A stretch of 64,000 bases of DNA from Macrostomum hystrix (taxonomy: Eukaryota > Platyhelminthes > Macrostomidae), in the NCBI GenBank assembly GCA_950097015.1, contig CATNEN010000039.1, positions 6,898,501-6,962,500 of the forward strand. Direction: 5' to 3'. Under the pieces are notes generated by a model. The model saw only the letters and a program-made list of their open reading frames with translations, searched no databases and had not been told where the DNA came from. Positions 36,501-49,200 of this stretch are shown piece by piece; within the stretch, counting starts at the first letter, position 1; each line of letters begins with the position of its first letter. A program made the translations under genes and the position numbers.

Positions 36501-37810
36501 CAGTGGAGAGATGAGACAGGGGATAGATGAGACAGGGGGAGAGATGAGACAGGGAAAAAATGGGACAGTGGAGAGATGAGACAGGGGATAGATGAGACAG
36601 GGGATAGATGAGACAGGGGAGAGATGAGACAGGGGAGAAATGGGACAGTGGAGAAATGGGACAGTGGAGAGATGAGACAGGGGATAGATGAGACAGGGGA
36701 TAGATGAGACAGGGGGAGAGATGAGACAGGGGAAAAATGGGACAGTGGAGAGATGAGACAGGGGATAGATGAGACAGGGGAGAGATGAGACAGGGGAGAG
36801 ATGAGACAGGGGAGAAATGGGACAGTGGAGAGATGAGACAGGGGAGAAATGGGACAGTGGAGAGATGAGACAGGGGAGAGATGAGACAGGGGAAAAATGG
36901 GACAGTGGAGAGATGAGACAGGGGAGAGATGAGACAGGATAGAGATGAGACAGGGGAGAGATGAGACAGGGGAGAGATGAGACAGGGGAGAGATGAGACA
37001 GGGGAGAGATGAGACAGGGGAGAGATGAGACAGGGGAGAGATGAGACTGGGGAGAGATGAGACAGGGGAGAGATGAGACAGGGGAGAGATGAGACAGGGG
37101 AGAGATGAGACAGGGGATAGATGAGACAGGGGAGAGATGAGACAGGGGAGAGATGAGACAGGGGAGAGATGAGACAGGGGAGAGATGAGACAGGGGAGAG
37201 ATGAGACAGTGGAGAGATGAGACAGGGAAGAGATGAGACAGTGGAGAGATCAGACAGGGGAGAGATGAGACAGGGGAGAGATGAGACAGGGGAGAGATGA
37301 GACAGGGGAGAGATGAGACAGGGGAGAGATGAGACAGGGGAGAGATGAGACAGGGGAGAGATGAGACAGGGGAGAGATGAGACAGGGGAGAGATGAGACA
37401 TGGGAGAGATGAGACAGGGGAGAGATGAGACAGGGGAGAGATGAGACAGGGGAGAGATGAGACAGGGGAGAGATGAGACAGGGGAGAGATGAGACAGGGG
37501 AGAGATGAGACAGGGGAGAGATGAGACAGGGGAGAGATGAGACAGGGGAGAGATGAGGCAGAAGAGAAATGGCACAGTGGAGAGATGAGACAGGGGATAG
37601 ATGAGACAGGGGAGAGATGAGACAGGGGAGAGATGAGACAGGGGAGAGATGAGACATGGGAGAGATGAGACAGGGGAGAGATGAGGCAGAAGAGAAATGG
37701 CACAGTGGAGAGATGAGACAGGGGATAGATGAGACAGGGGATAGATGAGACAGGGGAGAGATGAGACGGGAGAGATGAGACAGGGGAGAGATGAGACTGG
37801 GAGAGATAGG
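30595..37810. repeat. 7.2-kb array of a 16-bp unit, several variant classes
   Basis: About 450 units. Main classes are GGAGAAATGGCACAGT, GGAGAAATGGGACAGT, GGAGAGATGAGACAGG and GGATAGATGAGACAGG, plus a 17-bp class with an extra G. The left end is the AAATGG classes alternating; the right end is almost pure AGATGAG class. Blocks of variant order recur, for example at 32757 and 33785 and at 33335 and 34363, both offset by 1,028 bp. The minus strand is free of stop codons in all three frames for about 7 kb because no unit class encodes a stop in any phase. The resulting frames of about 2,400 codons are not evidence of a protein. Confidence 0.98.
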
Positions 37811-38689
37811 AATTCGGGTCCTGGGTTGTAATAATTCGATAACAAACTGGAGATGAGGCCTATAGGTTGGGCCTATAGGTTGGGCCTATAGAACACATAA
37901 TAGAAGCGAACTCACCAAGACTTCCTACACAAGCACAGAAGCCAAAGTTCTCTTAAAGAACAGAAAAAAATCGAGCGCTGAGCAGAGATCAAAACGACAA
38001 CCTGACCGACCTTCCAGCCACACTTGGCCCAGGTGCGACTTTGAAATGTAGTTTATGTATTTAATAGCCAGTTAAGTTTGCTATCTTGGCTTCAAGCCAG
38101 CATCAACTCCAATAGTGTTGGAAATTGGCGGCAGTTTGTCAGATAACAGCTCAGATAAGATACAATGTAAGCGTGAGTAACATGGCAAAGCACCAGTGCC
38201 CACAGAAATAGTACCGCCGCTATCAACAACTAATTGACTGCCGTATCTTACCTGGGCCTCTTCCTTACAAGAGCTCAATGAGCTCAAACAGCTCAGGTTG
38301 AGGTCGCGGCTTTGTGGCCAAACGTTTGAGCACATTTAACCGAGGTTCCTCGGTAAAAAATGTGCGCTCATTATACTGAGAATTTCAGTGTGTACAGTTA
38401 CAACCGACTGTGGTAACTTGGCCATTGTTAATAATTACATTGCAGGAGACCCACAGCCAGCGAGAAGGCAATAATGATCATCCGAAAACCCTGAACACAC
38501 ACACACAGGTGTAGTGTCCTGACTTGGTCATTTTCAGGCAGTGTACAGTCGCCCAGTGCTTTGAGGGCTGACCCTCATGATCATAAATTGCACGAGTCCG
38601 CAAGACTTCTCTCCGCGGCTGCGACTAAATTAATGCGGTCTCGCTGTGAATTCAAGCTCAGGGACTTCAGTGATTGTTGATCGCGGGCC

Positions 38690-39682
38690 TGGGAGATCGG
38701 ACATCAGAGCCTGAGGATCTGGGAGAGTGGACAGCAGAGCCTGAGGATCTGGGAGAGTGGACAGCAGAGCCTGAGGATCTGGGAGGTTGGACATCAGAGC
38801 CTGAGGATCTGGGAGAGTGGACAGCAGAGCCTGAGGATCTGGGAGAGTGGACGGCAGAGCCTGAGGATCTGGGAGAGTGGACAGCAGAGCCTGAGGATCT
38901 GGGAGAGTGGACAGCAGAGCCTGAGGATCTGGGAGGTTGGACAACAGAGCCTGAGGATCTGGGAGGTTGGACAACAGAGCCTGAGGATCTGGGAGAGTGG
39001 ACAGCAGAGCCTGAGGATCTGGGAGGTTGGACAGCAGAGCCTGAGGATCTGGGAGAGTGGACAGCAGAGCCTGAGGATCTGGGAGAGTGGACAGCAGAGC
39101 CTGAGGATCTGGGAGAGTGGACATCAGAGCCTGAGGATCTGTGAGGTTGGACAACAGAGCCTGAGGATCTGGGAGGTTGGACAACAGAGCCTGAGGATCT
39201 GGGAGAGTGGACAGCAGAGCCTGAGGATCTGGGAGATTGGACATCAGAGCCTGAGGATCTGGGAGGTTGGACTGCAGAGCCTGAGGATCTGGGAGGTTGG
39301 ACAGCAGAGTCTGAGGATCTGGAAGGTTGGACAGCAGAGACTGAGGATCTGGGAGAGTGGACAGCAGAGCCTGAGGATCTGGGAGAGTGGACAGCAGAGC
39401 CTGAGGATCTGGGAGAGTGGACAGCAGAGCCTGAGGATCTGGGAGAGTGGACAGTAGAGCCTGAGGATCTGGGAGAGTGGACATCAGAGCCTGAGGATCT
39501 GGGAGATTGGACATCAGAGCCTGAGGATCTGGGAGATTGGACATCAGAGCCTGAGGATCTGGGAGGTTAGACAACAGAGCCTGAGGATCTGGGAGGTTGG
39601 ACAACAGAGCCTGAGGATCTGGGAGGTTGGACAGCAGAGCCTGAGGATCTGGGAGGTTGGACAGCTGAGCCTGAGGATCTAC
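38690..39682. repeat. 30-bp minisatellite
   Basis: About 33 units containing GAGCCTGAGGATCTGGGAG. Open on both strands because the period is a multiple of three; judged non-coding. Confidence 0.97.
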
Positions 39683-40544
39683 CAAACCCACACAACATAA
39701 TTAAGTGTGGCTATTTTGCATCTAGGTGAAGAAAAAAAGGATAAAAAAGTCCGTTCTAAAAGTTTTCACGGCCGAAACTGAAACAAAATAGGCCAATTTA
39801 AAACAGGACTAAAAACGGCTGCATTATAAGTGCATCGGCTTGATCAATACACGTAAAGGTAAACCTCACACATTTTATTTACCCCCTGCTGTATTTGCCA
39901 AACACGAAAAACTGGTGCAATGCAGATCTTCAACGCGAAAAAGCGATCTCGACTACTAAGTAGCTTGGTTGTGAGTAGGAGCCTGCGACAACAAAGGCTA
40001 AATTTTAAAGATAACTCGTTATAAATAATCTATGCTATATCTATACGAATATTCTACAATGATTGTGCAACTAACAGCAAATTGAATCAGCTGATCTTAA
40101 CAATAAATAACAGAAAGTGCAAAATGCGGTGAACGACTGTGACAGTGATATGCATGCCAAATCTATCATGGCCAATGAGGTAGGCTTCTCAACAACTAAT
40201 AACTCACACAGGCTAGGCCCGGCTGACAAAAAATAGACAACAAAACTAAATAATCGGAAAACTTGCGAAAAAAATACTCGACACAACAACATTTGTGAGC
40301 TTTCAAAAACTAACAATAATCAGAACGATGAGATTTCTATGTGAAAGTAAAAAGTTTTTTGACTAATATGACTATGAAATAGAAATTTAATTCGAATTGC
40401 AAAAATCCAGAGCAAAAACTGACGTAAAAAATGTCTAGACTCAAAATCGAAATGCTCCCCAGAGATTAGCAAAACTGTGACAATCAGGTGGCTTTGAAGG
40501 CTAATTGTTGTGAACTTTTTTACCATGACGAGCTAAGTAAAGTC

Positions 40545-41690
40545 TTGGGGTCTGGGGTCGGTGGGAAGGCCTGGGGATCTGAGGGGTGGGTGGGAACGGA
40601 AGGCCTGGGGATCTGAGGGATGGGTGGGAAGGCGTGAGGATCTGAGGGGTGGGTGGGAAGGCCTGGGGATCTGAGGGGTGGGTGGGAACGGAAGGCCTGG
40701 GGATCTGAGGAGTCGGTGGGAAGGCGTGAGGATCTGAGGGATGGGTGGGAAGGCGTGAGGATCTGAGGAGTCGGTGGGAAGGCCTGGGGATCTGAGGAGT
40801 CGGTGGGAAGGCCTGGGGATCTGAGGAGTCGGTGGGAAGGCCTGGGAATCTGAGGAGTCATTGGGAAGGCCTGGGGATCTGAAGAGTCGGTGGGAAGGCC
40901 TGTCGATCTGAGGGATGGGTGGGAAGGCGTGAGGATCTGAGGGGTGGGTGGGAAGGCCTGGGGATCTGAGGAGTCGGTGGGAAGGCCTGGGGATCTGAGG
41001 AGTCGGTGGGAAGGCGTGAGGATCTGAGGGATGGGTGGGAAGGCTTGGGGATCTGAGGGATGGGTGGGAAGGCCTGGGGATCTGAGGAGTCGGTGGGAAG
41101 GCCTGGGGATCTGAGGAGTCGGTGGGAAGGCGTGAGGATCTGAGGGATGGGTGGGAAGGCGTGAGGATCTGAGGAGTCGGTGGGAAGGCGTGAGGATCTG
41201 AGGGATGGGTGGGAAGGCGTGAGGATCTGAGGAGTCGGTGGGAAGGCCTGGGGATCTGAGGAGTCGGTGGGAAGGCCTGGGGATCTGAGGAGTCGGTGGG
41301 AAGGCGTGAGGATCTGAGGGGTGGGTGGGAAGGCGTGAGGATCTGAGGAGTCGGTGGGAAGGCCTGGGGATCTGAGGAGTCGGTGGGAAGGCCTGGGGAT
41401 CTGAGGAGTCGGTGGGAAGGCCTGGGGATCTGAGGAGTCGGTGGGAAGGCCTGGGGATCTGAGGAGTCGGTGGGAAGGCGTGAGGATCTGAGGAGTCGGT
41501 GGGAAGGCGTGAGGATCTGAGGGGTGGGTGGGAAGGCGTGAGGATCTGAGGGATGGGTGGGAAGGCGTGAGGATCTGAGGAGTCGGTGGGAAGGCGTGAG
41601 GATCTGAGGGATGGGTGGGAAGGCGTGAGGATCTGAGGGATGGGTGGGAAGGCCTGGGGATCTGAGGGGTGGGTGGGAAGGCAAGATGGC
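40545..41690. repeat. 29-bp minisatellite
   Basis: About 39 units containing GGCCTGGGGATCTGAGGAG, with GTGAGGATCTGAGGGATGG variants. Two minus-strand frames stay open throughout; judged non-coding. The core resembles that of the 38.7-kb array. Confidence 0.97.
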
Positions 41691-42149
41691 GGGAGTGGAT
41701 GTGTCACTTATGACGAGTATCTAGGAGCTTGCGAAGTATTAGAATTGATAATAGTATAAAAATGAACAGCAAAAGTACAAGATTGGAATACGTGGGTCAT
41801 CGGATTCTAAATAACATGTGGCTGTGACGAAATGCGAATCACAAGAACAAGCTAATTAACAAAAAAGGAAGTGCAGTTAGGTTAAAAAATTTTTTGTTAA
41901 TTTTCAATCTTCGCAATAAGTGCGGTTCCGCGAGTTGCTTGTACTTGTAAAAGAAATTAAATTTCAAAAAGAACTAAATATATTCATTGAAAACTTTACT
42001 ATAGCAGTAAGCTATCAGGAGTATAATCTGGGTATTAAAATGTTGTAAAGGACAACATGTACTGAAACAAAATGATAGAAGGATAGCATCTTTAAACTGT
42101 ATCAGCTGCTACAAACTGTATAAATCTCAGATAAATTAATAGAATGCAC

Positions 42150-42155
42150 TTTATT
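42150..42155 (-). promoter_or_regulatory. Candidate MTSS1 poly(A) signal
   Basis: AATAAA on the minus strand, about 305 nt after the stop codon at 42459. Confidence 0.45.
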
Positions 42156-42458
42156 AATATCAAGAAAACGGCTTGCAAAATAAAATTGAGAATAGAGATA
42201 AGGATGATAATAAGGTGGAAATAAATTTATAAGAGTATTAGCTAGAAAATTAAAAAGACAAAGAAGACCCCGGTGGAATTGTGTGTAAAAGAAGAATTAC
42301 ATGAATTATGTGCTACTAGAGAAAAATATGCACAGTTGTTGAACAGGCGAAGAATTAAACATTGCGGTGAAATATTCCAGGAATCGCTAGCACTTTACTC
42401 ACAGTAAGTAGTGCAGCAGGCACCATTAGATTTAAAATTCGACAAACGCTAATGAGCA

Positions 42459-42600
42459 TCAAAAGCCAGGAGGAGGCGGAGGCAGTCCGGTACAACTATC
42501 GTCGCTGTCGGCCGCGGAGGCGGCGCCGGTGCCAAAGATGAAAGCCGAGGCGCTGCCGACAAATCTGCGAAATGACAACGACTGATAATGTTGCTCTTGC

Positions 42601-42637
<37 letters not shown>

Positions 42638-43227
42638 TAATCGGGCGCTGCCGACTGTAATAATAGGCGCTATTATGATAGCCGATGTAGCTGCTACGCG
42701 CCTGCGACTGAGGCGGCAGAGGCTGCGGCGGCGGCGGCGGCTCGGAGATCTGGCGCTGATAGGCGGGCACGGAGGGCAGCGGCACTGCCACAGCGCCATT
42801 AGCCGCCGAGGCAGCCGCATTAGCTGAGGAGGAAGGCACCCCGGCTGAAGCAACAGCGGCAGCAGCCACCGCAGTCAGATAGGCCGACGACGAAAAGTCG
42901 ACAGAAGCTCGACGAAGCGTTGCGGTTCCGGAGGACATCAGCGAAGGAGACGAGGACACCAACGACATGGAGGGCGGCGGCTGCGGCGGTAACGGCGGAG
43001 GCAGCGGCCTGGGAGGCGGCATCGAGTAATGATTCTCAGCCGGTCCCTTGTCTGTAGAAGCAGCAGATGCTGCAGCGGCAGCGGCGGCGGTGGCGGCGGC
43101 GGCGCAGGACGCAGAGGAGGCTGAGGTGAAGGAGAGTTTTCGCCTCCTGGCTGCTGCATTGCGCTGCAATTCATTCAGGTTAGAATAGACTGGAGCTGGC
43201 AGGCTCTGGTCCGGGTAAAGCAGCGGC

Positions 43228-43258
<31 letters not shown>

Positions 43259-46200
43259 GCGGATGCCTGAGCTTTGGCTGCTCAGTCGGCTCGGCTTCGA
43301 CCACGGCGGACACGGCACTGCAAGCTGTCACCGCAGCCTCTGAAGAAGCTGACGATGTCGCCGAGGCGGCGTCTTCATCAGCGTCGCCAGTTTCGTCGTA
43401 GTCAACGGACGCATCTCGAAACCTACTCAGCGTCGACGATGTCGTCTTCGGCGTCAGATCGAACTCGGGCGGCGTTGGCGACTGCGGTCGCAGCTCCTGG
43501 CTCATGAAGCCGCTGTCGCTGGAGGCTCCGCCGTTACCGTTAGCGCCGGCGCCGCCACCGCCTGGCCGCAGCGAGCTGGCCGGCATGCCTGGCAGGAGGA
43601 TCGCCCCGACGGCGCGCATTGTCGACGAGGACGACGATGAAGACGCGCCGCCGCCGATGGCGCCGTACAAGTCGGACTCGGCGCTACCTGGAGAATGAAG
43701 CAATTGAAGAACACAATCCACCAGGCAGAAAACACTACGGGCGCTTTAGATAGGGCAGAAGTTGGCCCAGATGGGGGGTAAGTGGCTGAGCGGTCTAACG
43801 CGTTTGCCTCTCGCACCAAGGTCCCTAAGCTCGAGCAGCCGCGGAGAGAAGGCTTGGGGCTTGTCGTGCAATTTACGTCCTTCAGGGCCAAATTGCAAGG
43901 CACAGTGAGAGTGTACACTGCCTGACGACGCTCACCTGTGTGAGCGTGTGCCTTCGTACAGCATCTGTGAGTGTGTGCTCAGGAGTCAGCGAAACGGGCA
44001 GAATTGCCTCCTCGCTGGCTGCGGGTCTAGGGACACCAAATGATGTGCCACTGCCCTCAGCCCTCCTGCAATTATTATTTTTATTATTGGACCAGATTTA
44101 CATCCAGAGGCGGTGTACAGCTTATCAGTCCGTGGACTGGGGAGCGTCACAATCGGCCAAAAATGTCCGGACCACTGTTGAAACGAACTAACGAACAGTC
44201 GTAGATTATGACTGTACTTAAAGTGGCATATCCGTCGCCTATAACTATGCTCAAAATGGCAATTCATTCGCCTGTAACTGTGCTCAAAATGGCAATTCAT
44301 TCGCCTGTAACTGTGCTCAAAATGGCAATTCATTCGCCTGTAACTGTGCTCAAAATGGCAATTCATTCGCCTGTAACTGTAATCAAAATGGCAATTCATT
44401 CGCCTGTAACTGTAATCAAAATGGCAATTCATTCGCCTGTAACTGTAATCAAAATGGCAATTCATTCGCCTGTAACTGTAATCAAAATGGCAATTCATTC
44501 GCCTGTAACTGTGCTCAAAATGGCAATTCATTCGCCCATAAATGTGTTGAAAATGACATATTCGTCGTCCGTAACTGTGCTTAAAATGACACATCCGTCG
44601 CCTGTAACTATCCTTAAAATGACCAAATAGCTTAATAATCATATTGCTTATTGAGCGTTGACAAACTGGAAACAGGTAACTGAAAACTAGATTGAGACCT
44701 CACCATGAGAATTGACACTCGGAGCCGGGCTAAAACTGCGTTTGGGAGGTCCCCCGCTAGTCGCGGCGCCGACTGACGATACCGACGCGAGAGTGGCATC
44801 GGCGCCATCGTCGCAGCAGTTTGTGAGGCCGGACATTCTCTCTGTCAGATCGCGCAGGTGGCCAAATTCGTCAGCCAGTCCAGCTAGAAGGTCCAGGCCG
44901 GGCTTCAGGCAGGCCAGGAAGCAAGACAGTCGCGCCCGACCCTCCTGGCGAGCCAGCCGCAGCCAGTGCCGCTCCACCGTCAGCTGACGCTCCTGCCAGC
45001 GCAGCGACTCGGCCAGGGCCTGCTCAAGCTGACCGCTGTCCATCAGCTGACTGCCAGACGACTGCCGGCGTCGGCGGCCTAATCGAAGAGATTCAGAAGC
45101 GCCGCCGCCGTAGACAATGCTGCCGCCGCTGCCAGCAGAGCGCTTGGCATCAGACCGGAGTCGCTTCAGCTCCCGATGGCGCTCCTTCTCCAGCTGCTGA
45201 GTTTGACGACGCCAAGCTTCGAGACGATCTGCCAGCGGAGCGGCCAGACTATCTTGCAGATGTCTGGAGAGCATTGGGAAACGTATGTTCGCGTTTAACC
45301 AGAGTGTTGTCTTCTTCTTTCCTTTCCTTCCTTCCTTCTTCTTCTTCTTTCTCCTCTCCTCTTCTCCCTATACTAAAATTCAAAACTATCTATATATATA
45401 TGCGCGATCGATTTTCTCAAAAACGGCTCAACCGATTTTCACCATTTCTTCACCAAAATATGCCAAATATGGGGACAATTATACACGTATTTTTCCATTA
45501 AGCTTAATTCCATTGCCAAGGGGATTAAATATTAGAAAAACATGATTTTTTGCACATTTTTAAAAAGGTCAAACCATCTTGGCCTATTGAGAATTTTACT
45601 CACTGCCACTGAATTAGAATTGCATCGTCAAATTGCGCAACAACCCCTAGCTGATTGAATTTGAAGCCTGCACCCAGAGACAAATCGGAAATAAATGTAC
45701 ACAACCAACCCCCAGACTAAGTGTATTCTATTTTCTTACTTCACTGTACAAAGTCAGAACTTTGAGAATTCATTTTATAAGGCAGATTTTTGCACCCACA
45801 ATCCAACAGTCGGAATAGCCGATGTGTAGGCACTAGGAATAGGTTAGGCCACAGATACTATATTAACTAGATATGTCACTCAGCAATATTCCATTAAGCT
45901 ACTTTCAAGTCAGTAGAAATATGAACATTTCTTTTTCTTTTTTGTTTGACTATAAGAAAAGTCGTTCGAGTTTAATACAAGAATACCGTTGACAACACAA
46001 ATTAAAATCCAGATGATGCTAAATGAATTGTGGTTTTTACACCACTTTTAACACTGTACATGTATTTAATTTTGCAAAAGAAAATTTAAACATAACATTG
46101 GATTCTTTGCGAAGTCATATAGCTAATACAAATGTGCATAAAGTGCCGACAGAGTATGTACAGAAAATATTAAGCAAACGAACAGCGCCAAACAGTATTG

Positions 46201-49200
46201 AAGTATTTCAAGGATTAAACAATGCAAACGCCAAAATATAGCATGCGCAAATATAAAATATAAAATGAGCAAATTTATAGATTTTGTATAACGGATCAAA
46301 CTTCTGGTGTAAATGATAAACAGTTATGAATGGCTTGTGTTGGAGGAATGACAGTCAATAACTAGTTAAACTTCTTCACTTTGCGCAATGCGGAATACCT
46401 TGATAGTGCACTCGACCGCATTTGGCATCGGCACCAGTGATGCAGCCGCAAATGTGAAAACGTGCGGAATACTCGCTGTTGCACTTGTTCAAGATGTTGT
46501 TCACAAGCAGGAAAAGCAATTCCGGATGAGAAAAAAAGTTCTGTCAACCGACAGGAAACTTTTGGCCGCAAAATAAAGCTAGGGGACTGAGCGGTAAATA
46601 CAGCCTCCATTTGGTTAAAGCTTTGTAATGCAGCTGGAGAAGGCAGTTTCAAACCACTGACTGCATGGGAGTGCATCTTGAGTACCCCTGTAGGATGATC
46701 GGCAGTCAGCACCAGCTTGCAGGCTTGGCATTCCAGGACGCCGCTCCTTTTCAAAACAAACCCGCCCACATACTCGGTGGCTTCTTTAAGTACTGAATCG
46801 AGTTTGGGCAGCTCTTGTGACTCCAAGACATGCGCCGGTGAATCGTCGGTAGAAATCGAATGATATACTGCAGAAACGATTGCGCTGCTGCTGCTGCTGC
46901 TGCTGCCTTCTATGCATGCACTGTCTGCCGTGACTGCAGCCGTGCAGCCGTCGTCTTCGCAGTTTCTGGCAGCAGAATCTGGATGCGCGACCGCAGTCGA
47001 GTTGCAGCATCATGTCTTAGGGAAGGACAATTGTAGGCATCATCGGTAAAATGCATGCTGCAAACTCGCGATCCCATCTTGCGGATCGTTTCGATGTCCA
47101 GATCGATTTCCAGCAGCCGCTGCCATCGACTTGCAACTTCGTTGTCGCTTGGGAATCTATGCATTCGAACAGCGACTCCATCATCCGTTAGAGATTCGGC
47201 AGTGTAAGTGCACGTTGCCGCACAGCAGCGCTTGGAACTGAAGTTCATGCTAAAGCTGTTGCTAACATGTCGCTGTTTTGTGTATGAATTTAACTTCGCT
47301 TTAAGATGATGTTCTGTCGATAACCCCCACCCCCTACGCTGGGTGTGTGCGATCTTATTTTCCATCCCTCTTAACTTCCTATTGGTCCATTTGGTCTGCT
47401 CCTCTCACTCCCATTGTCAACGTGCATTCCACTGCCAATTTTAATGATTGCATCAGGGCCAGTTTTGTTAAAATTGTGTACACTGATAAGAATTTCACTG
47501 TGTCAAATGTACATAGCTGTGTCAACCCCACTGGCGAGACAGTCACTGCGAATTTATAAATATATTACATCACAGCTTTTCTCACCCGTGTGTGTGTGTG
47601 TTTGATTTGAATAGGTAAAATGTGCATAGAGGACTTCAATTCAACGATACATAGCCAAATTCAAGCGAGACATCTACTCCTTTCTTACTACAATATATAT
47701 AAATCATCAAACCTTGTCTCAATTTAAATAGAGGAAAGTGTTCAACAGTTGTGTCCAACAGTTTTCCAAATGTTTTTAACATGTTTCTAAATGTGTCTAA
47801 CAGTTTTTTTAATGTGTTTAACAGTTTTCTAAAAGTGTTTAACCGTTTTCTAAATGTGTTTACCAATATTCTAAATGTGTTTACCAGTTTTCTAAATGTG
47901 TTTACCAGTTTTCTAAATGTTTTAACAGTTTTCTAAACGTGTTTATCAGTTTTTTTAAGTGTCCAATAATTACCACTTATCTTAATGCGTTTTAAAGTTT
48001 TTAAATATGTTGAACGGTTAATAATATTGGTTATTTGCTGCTGAGGGGAATTAGTTCTCTGCTGCTGGGGGGAATTAGTTCTCTGCTGCTGGGGGAAATT
48101 AGTTCTCTGCTGCTGGGGGAAATTAGTTCTCTGCTGCTGGGGGAAATTAGTTCTCTGCTGCTGGGGGAAATTAGTTCTCTGCTGCTGGGGGAAATTAGTT
48201 CTCTGCTGCTGGGGGAAATTAGTTCTCTGCTGCTGGGGGAAATTAGTTCTTTGCTACTGGGGGGGATTAGTTCTTTGCTGCTGGGGGGGAATTAGTTCTC
48301 TGCAGCTGGGGAGACACTGGTTTTTTACTGCTGAGGGGATAGTATTCACATGTACCTCAGTAGCATTTAGCTGAGTTGAATCAAATGTAAGTTACTTGTG
48401 TAATTTTGCCCCAATGGGGCTCTTGGTGTACAGACCGGATGTCTCAAGCTCAGACTGACTATTTTTGTATTTAGTGAGAATTCAAATTCTTGTTGAATCG
48501 CAATCACGTATATTCGCAATCATTGAAATTAATACCAACGAAATGAGTTTTAGTTTTTGTTTGCTTTCAGGTGTGTTTTGTCCTTCTGTATTACACAATA
48601 TTTTTTTGTCTGAACAGTTGTGCCCCCCAAGGGGGGCTTAGTGTGCTAGTCATATTCTATAACTGATGTTAGCCGATATGTATCGAAAAGCCGTATTAAA
48701 CAAAAAAACTTAGCAACACATTAAAGTTAACACACACAACCTGTTACCAGCCAATTACTTTTATTTAGATAGCACCTGCTTAAACCTTTGCAATGGTAGG
48801 CTGGTACTCCTCAATGAGTAAGGCTTGAGGGGTTAAGATGGCAACAGAACTAGCTTCTTGCTGCTGACGCTTTTACTGTGGCTTTGCTTAGACCGTGACT
48901 GGCAAACCAAGTTTGCATATATCAGCCTTTTGGGGTCCACTCATACAGGATAAAAGAGAGACTATTACTGCCTACTGCTTACACGGCTTTAATTCATTTT
49001 GCCTATATTCTCTGCTTTCTGCCTAACTTCTCTACTAAATATCTATTGTCTCTACTCTGTCTACCTTCTCTACTTTCTATCTACCTTCTACCTATCTACT
49101 TTCTCTCCAACTTCCCATCTTCTTTACTATATGTCTACTATCTCCACTCTTTAACTTCTCTGTGCTGTCTGTTATCTCTGCTGTCTCTGCTAAACTCACT

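Larger units (their letters stand above)
29256..42149. other. Intergenic region between Shab 5' end and MTSS1 3' end
   Basis: Nearly 13 kb without a recognisable gene. Most of it is four tandem arrays listed separately. The non-repetitive gaps (29256-29610, 29890-30590, 37811-38690, 39685-40540, 41700-42149) show no coding exon I can support. A 12-bp repeat (CCTATAGGTTGGG-like, three copies) lies at about 37858-37892. The Shab promoter should lie just right of 29255. Confidence 0.6.
45389..48649 (+). mobile_element. Helitron-like element in MTSS1 intron 3
   Basis: The left end reads A|TCTATATATATATGCG, then the phrase AACGGCTCAACCGATTTTCA that recurs in non-autonomous invertebrate elements. 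The right end has a perfect hairpin (GCCCCCC AA GGGGGGC), eight bases, then CTAG|T. TC at 5', hairpin plus CTRR at 3' and A/T flanks are the Helitron end rules. A weaker second hairpin (GCCCCAATGGGGC, 48408-48420) precedes it. No Rep/helicase frame is present, so it would be non-autonomous. It encloses a THAP-domain remnant and two minisatellites. The 5' boundary is the less certain end. Confidence 0.45.

Noticed and set aside
30527-37845. Minus-strand open frames of about 1,960 to 2,420 codons in three overlapping frames
   Set aside because: They are translations of one 16-bp repeat in three phases (16 is not a multiple of 3) and consist only of permuted LSHLSPVSS-like residues. No splice, start or family evidence.
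38630-39691. 353-codon minus-strand frame of LSNLPDPQAL-like repeats
   Set aside because: Product of a 30-bp minisatellite; opposite strand equally open; no flanking coding signature.
40520-41707. Two overlapping minus-strand frames of about 390 codons rich in DPQAFPPTP
   Set aside because: 29-bp minisatellite read in two phases; no start context or conserved domain.
43775-43860. Genuine tRNA-Ser/Leu gene
   Set aside because: A-box similarity only; no foldable acceptor stem or intact B box, and it continues into a SINE body.
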